A stretch of DNA of 64,000 nucleotides from positions 1-64,000 of the forward strand of contig JAFWMH010000024.1 of assembly GCA_017510785.1 (NCBI GenBank), in the 5' to 3' direction. This document shows, piece by piece, positions 24,363 through 33,810 of this stretch (position 1 is its first letter; each line of letters begins with the position of its first letter). The position numbers were made by a program, and so were the translations under genes. The notes under the pieces are model-generated. The model saw only the letters and a list, made by a program, of their open reading frames with translations, was not told the origin of the DNA and searched no databases. This DNA comes from Atopobiaceae bacterium. GTDB taxonomy: Bacteria; Actinomycetota; Coriobacteriia; Coriobacteriales; Atopobiaceae.

Positions 24363-25012
24363 GCAGAGGACCTCCTACTCTGGCGAAGCCGACCAACGGA
24401 GTTGTTTCCAGATGCCCCGCCACCTCGGTGTGCAGCGCTAGCAGCCGCCGTTAGTTGTCGTGCCGCCTCGCGATTCGCAGCATGCTGCGCCTCTTCTTGC
24501 TCAAGCATTTGCGCCGCCGCATGGTCGCGCGTAATTGCTCGCGTACGGATGAGGTTCGCGTGACAAACGGCACAAGCGAGGGCATCGGCCGCGTGATCGG
24601 GACGAGGATCGTGATCGAGCGCAAGCACATTGCGTACCATATAGATTACTTGGCGCTTATCGGCAGCACCCGTACCAACCACAGCCTGCTTGATTTGCAT
24701 GGGCGTGTATTCTCCCACCTCGAGTCCTGCATTGGCGCACGCCACAATGGCGACGCCACGCGCCTGGGCCGTCGCCATAGCCGAGCGAACATTGTCGCCA
24801 AAGAAGACCTTCTCGATTGCAAGCTGGGTAGGACCAAAACGCTCTATGGCCTCGCTCAACTCATTGAAGATTGCTCCCAAACGCTCGGCGAGAGGCTGCG
24901 ACGCCTTGGTAGTGACGCAGCCGTAGGCACGCGCACGGCACAAAGAACCCCGGGTTTCCACAACACCCCAACCAGTGTGCGCCAAACCAGGGTCAACACC
25001 AAGAATAATCAT
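24359..25012 (-). CDS. ruvC: Crossover junction endodeoxyribonuclease RuvC
   Basis: A 217-residue Holliday-junction resolvase; ATG 25012 follows GGAGGTG. The RNase H-like catalytic acids are in ILGVDPGLAHTGWGVVE, TQLAIEKVFFGDNVRSAMAT and DHDPRPDHAADALACAVCHA. The core ends near residue 160, and an Ala/Arg-rich tail of about 45 residues follows, longer than in most RuvC proteins. It is first gene of ruvCAB. Confidence 0.96.
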   Translation of the reverse strand: MIILGVDPGLAHTGWGVVETRGSLCRARAYGCVTTKASQPLAERLGAIFNELSEAIERFGPTQLAIEKVFFGDNVRSAMATAQARGVAIVACANAGLEVGEYTPMQIKQAVVGTGAADKRQVIYMVRNVLALDHDPRPDHAADALACAVCHANLIRTRAITRDHAAAQMLEQEEAQHAANREAARQLTAAASAAHRGGGASGNNSVGRLRQSRRSSA

Positions 25013-25068
25013 GCCACCTCCATCCCCACGCGCGAACGGCCGTTCTATACTACCACAAAGCTCGGCAC

Positions 25069-25124
25069 TTTGGGGGATGCTCCCCGAGCATCTCGTACGA
25101 GTTGCCCGGGGAGCATCCCCCAAA
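25069..25124. repeat. Long intergenic hairpin with 18-bp stem
   Basis: Arms 25069-25086 and 25107-25124 are perfectly complementary (TTTGGGGGATGCTCCCCG). The 20-bp loop contains a second palindrome, CTCGTACGAG (25092-25101). It lies between the DUF4012 gene end and the ruvC start, both leftward, so it would be transcribed downstream of DUF4012 gene start regions only by read-through. It resembles the stem-variable palindromes at 54965 and 58543 in architecture but not in loop sequence. Confidence 0.8.
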
Positions 25125-25141
25125 AGACATTTGCGCATACC

Positions 25142-27109
25142 CTACACGTGGCAGAGCGGTGATGTGCGCACTGTTGGTTTCGCGGGGATATCGGCAGGCA
25201 TGGTAAGCTTAAACGTCGCAGTGGTATCTCCCTCGACGTCGATGTGGATTTGCGTACGACGCGTGTCGCGATCGTATACCCGCATCGCACCATGTGCCCA
25301 TGCAGGAATCTCCTCAAGAAGCGGGCTGTCCATATGCACTTCAAACTCGCTAATGGTACCTCCAAGCGGGGCCATGAGGAATATGGTATCAATCATGTCA
25401 CCACGGCTACGCTTGTCGGGATTGTTACCGCGAACGTATACGGGAGCATCGTCAGCCTCCGCAGCTGTCATGTTGTTGTGGAAATGTGCCGTCACGTTAT
25501 ACGTTATTGACCCATCTTCGTTGCGTACCCCGTCATCTATATCTGCCCAAATGTTGAGGTACCACGAAATCTTCGACCAAGTATTGTCGTTCGCGTATAC
25601 GCCAAGCTCGGGTTTGGAGCGATCAGTCGAGAGCTCTCCCGATATCCCAATCCTACGTAAGAGCTCTTCCTCTTGCGGATCGGCCATCCATGCCTGCGCA
25701 TGCCTATCCTCGCCTGAACGCGTAATAACGTCGAAGAACGCGTCGAAATCCACATTCCCCATGCTGGAGAGTATCTTCTCGGCAGATTTATGAGCGACGT
25801 CGTTGAAGAACGCGTCCTCTTCCTCCGCAGTGCCATCCTCGTAGTCGTCGCCATAGCGCCAATACACGGCACTCAATACCTCCGCCGCGGCGTTGTCGCC
25901 GTTAATCTCGGTGCCATCCTCGGCAACGATGCCACCCGTAACGCCGAGCATACGTTGGACAAAAACGGGATCGAGCCCAAACACGCCATCGATGTGCTCG
26001 CCATACGAGGCTTCCCAAAAGTCCCTCAGGAGCTCGCCCGAACGAAGGAAATTGGGCGTGTACGTAATGGCAGCGGGATCCGCTGCGAGCGAATCGTAAA
26101 ACGCAACAATCTCTTCCTCGGACGCACCACCGCGAACGTCCTTCTCCGTGGCCGCGGTTTTAAGATCGTAAATCGAAACGAAATCGCCCAGCTCTATGTT
26201 GCCATTATTTATGGTAAGTCGGCCGACGGATCCTGGGAAACCACCCGCCGATCGAATCTCGCTGTTCGCCTGCGCCACAAGCACGTAGGTGCGTGTTTGT
26301 CCGCCATCGCCAAGGATGCGCAAAAGCGTCGTGAACAAACCGTCGGCGTCGCTAAGCAAACCGCTTGCATCGGCTATGGGACCACGCACTTTTCCAATAA
26401 GTTCGTTAACGCTACCAATAGACCCATTGGGAAGACTCGAAATGGTATCCGCATCTTTTACGATCACCGGTGCCGCAGCAACCACGGAATCGCGCATCCG
26501 TCGAATAACATCGGTGTTTATACGCCCGTTATCCATCAGGCTCGAAAACTTAATACCCGCAAGACCGTCCACGAGAGGCGTAAGCGCGTTATCCGAGAGG
26601 TCTTCGGCACAAGAAACAATAGTGCGGACGTTCTTAACATCGGTACCCACGACGGGAACCATCTCGCCTGCGGCCCATAGCGGCGAGGAAACCTCAGCGT
26701 CCATGGCTTTAATATCGTCTTGAATAGACGCGGCCGTCGAACGAAGCGCCTCCTCATCACCCTCAAGGAACGCATCTTTGAGCATCGGTGCCTTGTCTTG
26801 CACATTGTATGCAATCGCCTTCACGTTGTTGGCGGAGCCATAGAGCATAAAACCGCCCACTGCTCCCACCGCAACGAGCAAAATAACAACCGCAACTAAC
26901 ACCTTAATTACTACGCCGCGTCTTCGGGCACGCGTCTCATCCTCAATATCGATGGTTTGAGTACTTGGAATCTCAACCTGAACGGGTTCGACCGGAGGTT
27001 GAACATCGCTGCTCCACGAACGGCCATCAATGGAATCGGGGTCGCGCAGTAAGCCCATCTCGTCCTCTGTGTAGCCCTCCGGGACGTCGTACTCTGTGTT
27101 GTCCGCCAT
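25142..27109 (-). CDS. DUF4012 surface protein
   Basis: A 655-residue protein; ATG 27109 has AGGGGTG upstream. A cytoplasmic acidic leader (EYDVPEGYTEDEMGLLRDPD) precedes one membrane helix (GVVIKVLVAVVILLVAVGAV). The long outside region carries the DUF4012 pattern: YVLVAQANSEIRSAGGFPGS, then IELGDFVSIYDL and DGVFGLDPVFVQRMLGVTGG. DUF4012 proteins are found in actinobacteria and are often near surface-polysaccharide genes. The fold shares features with LytR-CpsA-Psr-associated proteins. A cell-envelope role is inferred; no catalytic residues are established. It ends with a short beta-rich domain and no sorting signal. Confidence 0.82.
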   Translation of the reverse strand: MADNTEYDVPEGYTEDEMGLLRDPDSIDGRSWSSDVQPPVEPVQVEIPSTQTIDIEDETRARRRGVVIKVLVAVVILLVAVGAVGGFMLYGSANNVKAIAYNVQDKAPMLKDAFLEGDEEALRSTAASIQDDIKAMDAEVSSPLWAAGEMVPVVGTDVKNVRTIVSCAEDLSDNALTPLVDGLAGIKFSSLMDNGRINTDVIRRMRDSVVAAAPVIVKDADTISSLPNGSIGSVNELIGKVRGPIADASGLLSDADGLFTTLLRILGDGGQTRTYVLVAQANSEIRSAGGFPGSVGRLTINNGNIELGDFVSIYDLKTAATEKDVRGGASEEEIVAFYDSLAADPAAITYTPNFLRSGELLRDFWEASYGEHIDGVFGLDPVFVQRMLGVTGGIVAEDGTEINGDNAAAEVLSAVYWRYGDDYEDGTAEEEDAFFNDVAHKSAEKILSSMGNVDFDAFFDVITRSGEDRHAQAWMADPQEEELLRRIGISGELSTDRSKPELGVYANDNTWSKISWYLNIWADIDDGVRNEDGSITYNVTAHFHNNMTAAEADDAPVYVRGNNPDKRSRGDMIDTIFLMAPLGGTISEFEVHMDSPLLEEIPAWAHGAMRVYDRDTRRTQIHIDVEGDTTATFKLTMPADIPAKPTVRTSPLCHV

Positions 27110-27214
27110 GAGCACCCCTGTCTTCGATACGTACGTGGACATACCACCATACCATACTTCGTCACATTTCTGCAAACGTACTATTTGGCGATGAGATGGT
27201 CTTCGAGAGGTGTG

Positions 27215-29089
27215 TTAGTTTTCAGAGAATGGGCTACCCCAGGTGAGCGGTCCAAAGGGGGCATCCCCCGCCGTAGGAGCACCGCCGCCACTTTGGATAA
27301 TATCGCGAATCAGCCCAAGCAGCTCGCCCACCTGGCGATCCGCGTCGGCTCCGCCCGTCATCTTGGGCATCTGCTCGGAGAATTCCTCCTGCAACTGTTC
27401 AAGAAGGGCTGCAATCTCTGCCGCAACAGGGTCCTCTTCACTAATAGAGACGCTACTGGATTCGCCTTCGCCTAACCCAGATGCTCCCCGCATCAGCTCA
27501 TCTAGCTTCGAGGCCGCTCGTTCAAGAGCAAACCTACCCATGCGCTCGTTTTCGCTTCGTACGCGATCGCGCCAAGCCATACCGAACGGCGCATCGGCCT
27601 CATGCAGCGTGCAGGACGAAACGACGATGCAGGGGGCCAAGGTCGCACGTGCAACCCGGTTGTTGTGCAAGGTGTTTATGATGTGCTCGCTCAACAGCCG
27701 ATTACCCTGCCGCGACACGACGTCGGAAATCGAGCATCCCCACTCAAGATACGTCGCAAGAGTAACGTCTATACGTTCGAGACGAGCCTCTGCAGTCGGT
27801 CCCGCCTCCTCTATGCCTTCAACCGCAGGCACATCGTAGGCACGCAACGACTCGGATGCGATGACTGGCGATATCGTGTTGCGAAGACGCCCAAGGCGCA
27901 TCACATCCGTACGATACACATCGCCAAGCGGCGCTAACGACGCAGAGTCGCATCGAACACGATCCAACTCAACGGCACATGCGGTTTTATCTGCCGATGA
28001 GAGTACCAAAGAACCCGTCGCCCGCGCCAACGAGGCTAGCCGTACCTGCGTGAGGTCGCACAACAATTGCGCATCGGCATCGGGCGGAGCCGAAACGCCA
28101 CACTCTTCACTCAACGAAACGTGTAGCGAACGCGCGAATTCGACGGCACGACGCCTACCATCTTCGCTTGCCGCTGCATCCACAACCACGTGCACACGCG
28201 TAGGTCCAAGAGCGTCGGTTGCCAACGCAGCCAGCACGCTCGAGTCGAGCCTCCCATCGAGCGCAAGCGCTACGTCCGCATTACCCGACTTTTCGATGTG
28301 ATCGCGCAAGCCAAGCGTCAAAGCTTCCCATAAGTGCAGCGAACGGTCATAAAGCTCCGGCTCAAGCGGCTCGGCGACGGGCTCCTCCGCATGCTGGCCC
28401 ACTTCGGCAAGGATAAGCGCCTCCTCAAATGCAGGCGCACAGGCAACGAGCTCACCTCGTGGACTAATAACAAAACTGGAGCCGGTGAACACTTGCAGGT
28501 CGTAGCATCCAAGAGGTCCCACGCCCACAATCCAAGCATCGAACGCCCATGCGTCATCGCGAAAGCGGTTCTCGGCAAGCGACGCACCTAGCGCGCTTGA
28601 TGGGTCGTCAAGCGCAAAGCCCGCACTCTCAAAAAAGAGTATCGCATCAATCTTGGCATCGCGCGCCTCAAGCAAGTCGAAGTCGTCGTAATCGAAGGCA
28701 ATGCCAAACTGCACGCCTCCTTGTTCGAATACGACGCACCCCTCGTTTTCGGCTTCCTTAACGAGTGCGAGCATTCGAAGCGGATGAAAGCCATCGCGTT
28801 GAACCAGCATTACCTCAGGCTTGTTGTCGGACACAACCCCCGTTCCGATCGGGATGATGCAAGGACACGCAACCCGCTGCGAAAGCTCGCCGAGCATGGC
28901 GTAGAGGTCCATTCCGAAGCCCTCCAAATCACCTTGATCGGGCACCCGCTGGCCAACAACGGCAACGGACGGCAAAACAAGCAGCTCGGCACCCTCACCA
29001 ACCGCACGCGCCGCAAGCTCCACGACGCGTTCCGTAGTTGCAGCAAAGTCGCCCGCACGGGTACTGATTTGTGCCACGGCAATCTTCAT
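27215..29089 (-). CDS. NadE-like (nitrilase plus NAD synthetase) protein with degenerate catalytic motifs
   Basis: A 624-residue protein with the two-domain layout of glutamine-dependent NAD+ synthetase: nitrilase-like amidase (1-235) and PP-loop ATPase (245-540). The usual catalytic residues are altered. The PE of the nitrilase Glu motif is LPSVAVVG (Ser41). The FDE-type lysine motif is VKEAENEGCVVFEQGG, and the cysteine segment reads ILFFESAGF with no Cys. The PP-loop SGGxDS is DGRLDS (278-283). The GNKSE loop is SSADKTACAVELDRVRCD. A C-terminal extension of about 80 acidic residues is unusual. I infer a pseudoenzyme or repurposed enzyme; a true NadE should exist elsewhere. Confidence 0.75.
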   Translation of the reverse strand: MKIAVAQISTRAGDFAATTERVVELAARAVGEGAELLVLPSVAVVGQRVPDQGDLEGFGMDLYAMLGELSQRVACPCIIPIGTGVVSDNKPEVMLVQRDGFHPLRMLALVKEAENEGCVVFEQGGVQFGIAFDYDDFDLLEARDAKIDAILFFESAGFALDDPSSALGASLAENRFRDDAWAFDAWIVGVGPLGCYDLQVFTGSSFVISPRGELVACAPAFEEALILAEVGQHAEEPVAEPLEPELYDRSLHLWEALTLGLRDHIEKSGNADVALALDGRLDSSVLAALATDALGPTRVHVVVDAAASEDGRRRAVEFARSLHVSLSEECGVSAPPDADAQLLCDLTQVRLASLARATGSLVLSSADKTACAVELDRVRCDSASLAPLGDVYRTDVMRLGRLRNTISPVIASESLRAYDVPAVEGIEEAGPTAEARLERIDVTLATYLEWGCSISDVVSRQGNRLLSEHIINTLHNNRVARATLAPCIVVSSCTLHEADAPFGMAWRDRVRSENERMGRFALERAASKLDELMRGASGLGEGESSSVSISEEDPVAAEIAALLEQLQEEFSEQMPKMTGGADADRQVGELLGLIRDIIQSGGGAPTAGDAPFGPLTWGSPFSEN

Positions 29090-29115
29090 GTTGGCTCCTC
29101 ACTCTGCTTTGGTGC

Positions 29116-32100
29116 TTACATCAGCATAACATTGCCTTCCCGGCCAAGAACGTCGTGAACCTCGGCCAGCATGAGTGCGTTGCGTGCGTCAACACGTGAG
29201 GGCAACGCCAGCCGCATGGTATCGCCCGTTTCGGAACGCACGCAAATCTCCACGCGGTCAAGCCCTCCGTAGCGCGAAAACACCGAACCCAGCTGTTCCA
29301 TGCGACCACGGCTCAAGCGATACGATGGTAACACGACCTCCATTATTTTGGGCCGATTGGTAGCCTCGCTTAACTCAAGCGCTTCCACCGACGAGCAAAT
29401 CACCTGGTTCCCACGATCGCTGCGCTCGAGCTTCCCCACGATTTTAACGAAGATGTCGCCCTCGCTTTCGCCCGTCTCCAGGTTAACCTCGCCCGCAAGG
29501 GTTGCCGCACACTCTTCGTAAAGATTGGGAAACACCACACAGCTTATTTCGCCTTCCATGTCCTCGAGCGTAACGATGGCCATGGCCTTCCCCGTCTTAG
29601 TGTTCTTTTTCGCAACGCCCGAAACCATCCCCGCGAGACGAATCGACTTGCCCTCCTCCACGCGCGGCACCGACGTCGTTTGCCCAGTACGTGCGTCAAC
29701 AATCTCGTCCGTTGCCTCAAGATCGGATATTTGATAATCGCGTGCCTGTGCAAGCGCATACTCAAACGGCCCGAGAGGGTGATCGGAAACGTAGCGTCCG
29801 AGCACTTCCTTCTCCATGGCAAGCTTAATCGAGCGGTCCCATTCCACGCCATCGGGCTCGGGTACGTCTTGGTCGAAGCCAGAACCCTCCACCGACCCAA
29901 ACATGTCGAACAACGACACCTGGCCCGACGCCCGGTCGCGCTGACGTTTGGACGCTGCGTCGAGAATGTTCTCTGGATTGAGCTTGTCGACAAAGAACAT
30001 AAGTTGACGCCGGGTGTAGCCCGTTGAGTCGAACGCACCGCTCTTTATGAGCGCTTCCACTACGCGACGATTCGCGACGCTCGAGTCCACACGTTCCACA
30101 AAGTCGTGCAGCGTGGCAAACGGACCTCCCTTCTCGCGTTCGGCGAGAATCGCCTCGCCCACGCCCTCGCCCACGCCACGGATGCCAGCGAAACCGAAGC
30201 GGATGCCCTCGGGCACAGCCGTGAAGTCCTTGCCTGACTCATTGATGTCGGGCGGGAGAATATCTATGCCCTCATGACGGCATGCGCTGAGGTAGTGCAC
30301 AATCTTGTCGGTTTTGCCCATGTAGCTCGTGAGCACCGAGGCCATGTACTCACGCGGGTAGTATGCCTTGAGCCACGCCGTTTGCATAACGAGAATGGCA
30401 TAACCCGCGGAGTGCGACTTGTTGAACGCGTAGGAGGCGAACTCGAGAACGTCGTCCCAAATGCGTTGCGCAATCTCGCGCGTGTAGCCGTTCTTCACGG
30501 CACCGTTCATCCAGTGGTCGTACGTCGTCTCGTCGGAGCCATCTTCCCAGTGGAACACTGTACTCGTAAGAAGCTTGATCTTTTTCTTTGCCACGGGCTT
30601 GCGAATACGCGAGTCCGACTCGCCCGCCGAGAAGCCGCACATGTGCATGCTTATTTGCATGACCTGCTCTTGGTACACCATGGTACCGTAGGTTTCCTCC
30701 AGAATGTCGGAGAGGCGGTTGTCGTAGAACGCAACCTCCTTGCGCCCGTTCATGCGGTCGATGTAGTCGCTCACCATACCCGCACCCAAAGGACCCGGGC
30801 GATACAGAGCGATAAGTGCCACCACGTGCTTGAATTCGCGCGGCTGCATGCCCTTGATGGTCGCCGTCATGCCACCCGACTCGATTTGGAAGACGCCTGC
30901 CGTATGACCTCGCCCCATCAGCTCGAAAATCTTCGGGTCGTCGAAGGGGATTTTATCTACGTCGATTTCCACACCGGTACTGCCAGGTTTGAGCGTGGAA
31001 CGCACACGCTCCGGAGCCGCGGCCGCCGCCTCCGCCGTCGCGTTGTTGGCAAGGATGTTGCGCAACGCCTTGGTAATAACGGTAAGCGTGCGCAGGCCCA
31101 AGAAGTCCATTTTGAGCAGGCCCATGTCGGCCACCGAATGGCCTTCGTACTGGGTGATCTCCACACCGCCCTTGGTGTCGAGCTTCGTGGGAACGTGATC
31201 GTTTACGGGCGTGGGAGCAATGAGCACGGCACAGGCGTGCACGCCCTCGCCACGCGTAAGACCCTCCACCGAAAGCGCCGCATCGATGATGCGCCGGTCC
31301 TCCTGATCGTTGTTGTAGGCATCCACGAAGTCCTGGCTGTACAGGTCTTCCTTGCCCTCCGTCTTGTTGAGGGTGAACTTGAGCTTCGCCGAGGGGCTCG
31401 GCGACACCATTTTGGAGAGACGCTGCGCCTTGTACACCGGAAAGTCGAGCACGCGTGCGGAGTCGTTAATGGCCTGCTTCGCCTTGATGGTGGAGTAGGT
31501 TATGACGTGACACACGCGATCGGCGCCGTAGAGCTCGCGAACGTGTTGGATTACCTCCAGCCTTCGCTCATCGTCGAAGTCCATGTCGATATCGGGCATC
31601 TCGGAGCGTTCCACCGAGAGGAAGCGCTCGAACATGAGGCCATTCTCTAACGGGTCGAAGGTGGTGATGTCCATGGCATATGCCACGATGGCGCCCGCCG
31701 CCGAACCACGACCCGGACCCACGCCGATGCCATTTTGCTTTGCCCAACGCACGTATTCCTGCACGATGAGGAAGTAGTCGGCGAAGCCCTTCGTGCAAAT
31801 TACGTCGTACTCGTATTCGAAGCGCTCGCGGATGTCCACGCCGTTCACTGACTTTCCGTCCCAGTCGTCGCCATAGCGAATGGCAAGACCCGCCTCACAC
31901 TCGGCGCGGAAGCGCTCCTCGCTCGTCTCGCCAGGCTTGAGGTCGGGGAACTTCGGGAGGAACATCGACGACCAGTCGAGCTCGTAGTTGCACTTCGCCG
32001 CTACCTCGAGGGTATTCTCGCATGCCTCGGGACACCACGAGAAGATGGCGCGCATCTCGTCCTCGGTTTTCATGTAGAACTCCGAGCCCTCCATGCGCTT

Positions 32101-33006
32101 GCGATCCGTCTGGTCGATTTTCGAGTTGGTGCCGATGCAGTTAAGTGTATCCTGCACCGGAGCGTCCTCGCGCACCAAGTAATGAATGTCGTTGGTGGCA
32201 ACAACCTTTATGCCGAGCTTGCCGGCAAGTCGCACGAGGTGTTCCGAGAGCTTGCGATCGTCGTATCCATTGCGAAAATGGAGGCCGTGATCTTGAATCT
32301 CGATGTAGAAGTCCTCGCCAAAAATCTCTTGGAACGTACGGGCCCAGCGCTCCGCCTCGGCAAAGTTATTATCTAAAATGAACTGCGGAATAATACCCTG
32401 CACGCAAGCGCTTTGACAAATAATGCCCTCGTGGTATTCGCGCAACATGTCGAGCGTGGTACGGGGCTTGTAGTAATACATCTCGTTCGCGGCCTTTGAC
32501 ATCATCTTCATGAGGTTAACGTAGCCGCGCTCGTCCTTCGCAAGCAGTATGAGGTGGAAGCGGCGTTGCTTGGTGCCTCGCTCGATTTGGTCGTCGGTAA
32601 TGAAGTACGCCTCGCAACCAAAGATGGGTTTGATGAGCGGCGCAGGTTTGTTGGCCTTTACGGCATCCAAGTCGTGCGTGGCGTTCCACGTGGCGACGTC
32701 GCGCTCCCATTGCGCATGGACGCGGTCGTGCGGCTTGGCGTCGGGCGCGTCGGGTGCCGGCTCCTCAAGGTCCCACCCCTTGGTAAAGCACTCCACGTCG
32801 TGCGACCACTGCTTGAAGTCGGCCTGTGCGGTGTTGTAGCCCCTGCACGCGAGGTCGAAGTTAGGCACACCAAACATGTAGCCGTGGTCGGTGAGCGCCA
32901 CCGCCGGCATCTCGAGCTCAACCGCGCGCCGTACGAGGTCGTCCACCCGTGTTGCGCCGTCCAAAATGGAAAAGTCCGTGTGATTATGCAAGTGTACGAA
33001 CGCCAT
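29116..33006 (-). CDS. dnaE: DNA polymerase III alpha subunit (DnaE)
   Basis: A 1296-residue replicative polymerase. ATG 33006 follows GGGGGCGAGG; the frame starting at 33039 lacks an equally good site. The PHP domain opens MAFVHLHNHTDFSILDGATR. The catalytic PolC-type aspartates lie in EMPDIDMDFDDERR, preceded by the GPGRGSAAGAIVAYAMDITT motif. A tandem helix-hairpin-helix (FGFAGIRGVGEGVGEAILAE) and an OB-fold (IRLAGMVSGVAKKNTKTGKA) end the protein. It is longer than the E. coli enzyme because of inserts in the PHP region (ECFTKGWDLEEPAPDAPDAK). It synthesises the genome with the beta clamp. Confidence 0.97.
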   Translation of the reverse strand: MAFVHLHNHTDFSILDGATRVDDLVRRAVELEMPAVALTDHGYMFGVPNFDLACRGYNTAQADFKQWSHDVECFTKGWDLEEPAPDAPDAKPHDRVHAQWERDVATWNATHDLDAVKANKPAPLIKPIFGCEAYFITDDQIERGTKQRRFHLILLAKDERGYVNLMKMMSKAANEMYYYKPRTTLDMLREYHEGIICQSACVQGIIPQFILDNNFAEAERWARTFQEIFGEDFYIEIQDHGLHFRNGYDDRKLSEHLVRLAGKLGIKVVATNDIHYLVREDAPVQDTLNCIGTNSKIDQTDRKRMEGSEFYMKTEDEMRAIFSWCPEACENTLEVAAKCNYELDWSSMFLPKFPDLKPGETSEERFRAECEAGLAIRYGDDWDGKSVNGVDIRERFEYEYDVICTKGFADYFLIVQEYVRWAKQNGIGVGPGRGSAAGAIVAYAMDITTFDPLENGLMFERFLSVERSEMPDIDMDFDDERRLEVIQHVRELYGADRVCHVITYSTIKAKQAINDSARVLDFPVYKAQRLSKMVSPSPSAKLKFTLNKTEGKEDLYSQDFVDAYNNDQEDRRIIDAALSVEGLTRGEGVHACAVLIAPTPVNDHVPTKLDTKGGVEITQYEGHSVADMGLLKMDFLGLRTLTVITKALRNILANNATAEAAAAAPERVRSTLKPGSTGVEIDVDKIPFDDPKIFELMGRGHTAGVFQIESGGMTATIKGMQPREFKHVVALIALYRPGPLGAGMVSDYIDRMNGRKEVAFYDNRLSDILEETYGTMVYQEQVMQISMHMCGFSAGESDSRIRKPVAKKKIKLLTSTVFHWEDGSDETTYDHWMNGAVKNGYTREIAQRIWDDVLEFASYAFNKSHSAGYAILVMQTAWLKAYYPREYMASVLTSYMGKTDKIVHYLSACRHEGIDILPPDINESGKDFTAVPEGIRFGFAGIRGVGEGVGEAILAEREKGGPFATLHDFVERVDSSVANRRVVEALIKSGAFDSTGYTRRQLMFFVDKLNPENILDAASKRQRDRASGQVSLFDMFGSVEGSGFDQDVPEPDGVEWDRSIKLAMEKEVLGRYVSDHPLGPFEYALAQARDYQISDLEATDEIVDARTGQTTSVPRVEEGKSIRLAGMVSGVAKKNTKTGKAMAIVTLEDMEGEISCVVFPNLYEECAATLAGEVNLETGESEGDIFVKIVGKLERSDRGNQVICSSVEALELSEATNRPKIMEVVLPSYRLSRGRMEQLGSVFSRYGGLDRVEICVRSETGDTMRLALPSRVDARNALMLAEVHDVLGREGNVMLM

Positions 33007-33066
33007 GCCTCGCCCCCTCGTTTGTTTTCCGCATTCCATAATACCTCACGCGTGGGACAAGCAAAA

Positions 33067-33462
33067 TCACACCTGCCGCACGGCCTCGGATCCATCGGCG
33101 AGCACGCCATCGCGCAACGCATCGAGCGGCAGGCCCTCCTCGATGGCCATGAGGGCCGAAATGGCCATTGGCAGGTTGAGTCCGCCAAACGCCACGAAGC
33201 GTCCCGCCACACCAAGCGACTCCAACATCGACACGGTGCTTACAAGCGGCGATCCGCCGGCGATGTCGCCTAGCACCACAACCTCGTCTAGGGACGTAAG
33301 CACTTCGAGTCGCTCCGCCAAATCCGCCCGAAACGCATCCGGCCCTCCCTGGGCACTCATGCCGCACACCACGATGTTCTCGCGTGGCCCCATGAGCATC
33401 TCGAGTGCCTCGCGCACTCCTTCGGCCAATGGCGCGTGACTCACCAGCAACAAATACCTCAT
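33067..33462 (-). CDS. Stand-alone PTS EIIA component, mannose family
   Basis: A 131-residue cytoplasmic protein; GAGGAG precedes ATG 33462. LLLVSHAPLAEGVREALEML holds the phospho-accepting His9. VVVLGDIAGGSPLVSTVSML and FVAFGGLNLPMAISALMAIE are the other EIIA(Man) signatures. No EIIB, C or D gene is nearby, so it may serve a permease encoded elsewhere or act in regulation. It lies 60 bp upstream of dnaE in the same direction. Confidence 0.88.
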   Translation of the reverse strand: MRYLLLVSHAPLAEGVREALEMLMGPRENIVVCGMSAQGGPDAFRADLAERLEVLTSLDEVVVLGDIAGGSPLVSTVSMLESLGVAGRFVAFGGLNLPMAISALMAIEEGLPLDALRDGVLADGSEAVRQV

Positions 33463-33566
33463 GTGTTCTCCTCAGCTCGCCGGGGCAAACGCCCGTTTCG
33501 TAACAGGCATAGTATACAGGGAACCATCCCCGCACACCTCAAATCCTGCAGAACGGGGAGTAAACA

Positions 33567-33671
33567 ATGCCAAGTAACCCACCCATACTGCTTCTCGATA
33601 CCAATGTTTGGCTCGATATTTGCCGCTCCATCGTTGGCTTGCATACTGCACTTCATAGCGCATTGAAATAG
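33567..33671 (+). pseudogene. Truncated PIN-domain (VapC-like) gene broken by a 13-bp duplication
   Basis: GGGGAG six bases before ATG opens MPSNPPILLLDTNVWLDICR, the first strand and catalytic Asp of a PIN-domain ribonuclease. The frame stops after 34 codons inside a perfect 13-bp tandem duplication (33655-33667 and 33668-33680, ATAGCGCATTGAA). Removing one copy would let the frame continue to about 33750 (SLVNASSDAPTVFFHSKELG), still far short of a full 130-residue PIN domain. It lies in the otherwise gene-free leader of the suf operon. Confidence 0.62.
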
Positions 33672-33731
33672 CGCATTGAACTCCCTAGTAAACGCTTCGA
33701 GCGACGCGCCTACGGTCTTTTTCCACAGCAA

Positions 33732-33780
33732 GGAATTAGGTCTTGCATTTTAATTCCTAGTAATTACTATGAATTAGGAA
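33732..33780 (+). promoter_or_regulatory. suf operon promoter with Rrf2-type operator repeats
   Basis: TTGCAT (33743-33748) and TACTAT (33765-33770), 16 bp apart, form a plausible promoter. GAATTAGG occurs at 33733-33740 and again at 33771-33778. Between them lies the inverted form TAATTCCTA (33751-33759). TTCCTA (33754-33759) and TAGGAA (33775-33780) make an inverted repeat across the -10. This is the expected geometry of an autoregulating Fe-S-sensing repressor, presumably the Rrf2 protein encoded at the end of the operon. Confidence 0.65.
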
Positions 33781-33810
33781 CGAAACGCAACGAACAGGGA
33801 GAGATGCCCT

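Noticed and set aside
30274-31650. 458-residue plus-strand frame opposite dnaE
   Set aside because: dnaE is unambiguous here; the antisense frame has no ribosome site or domain.
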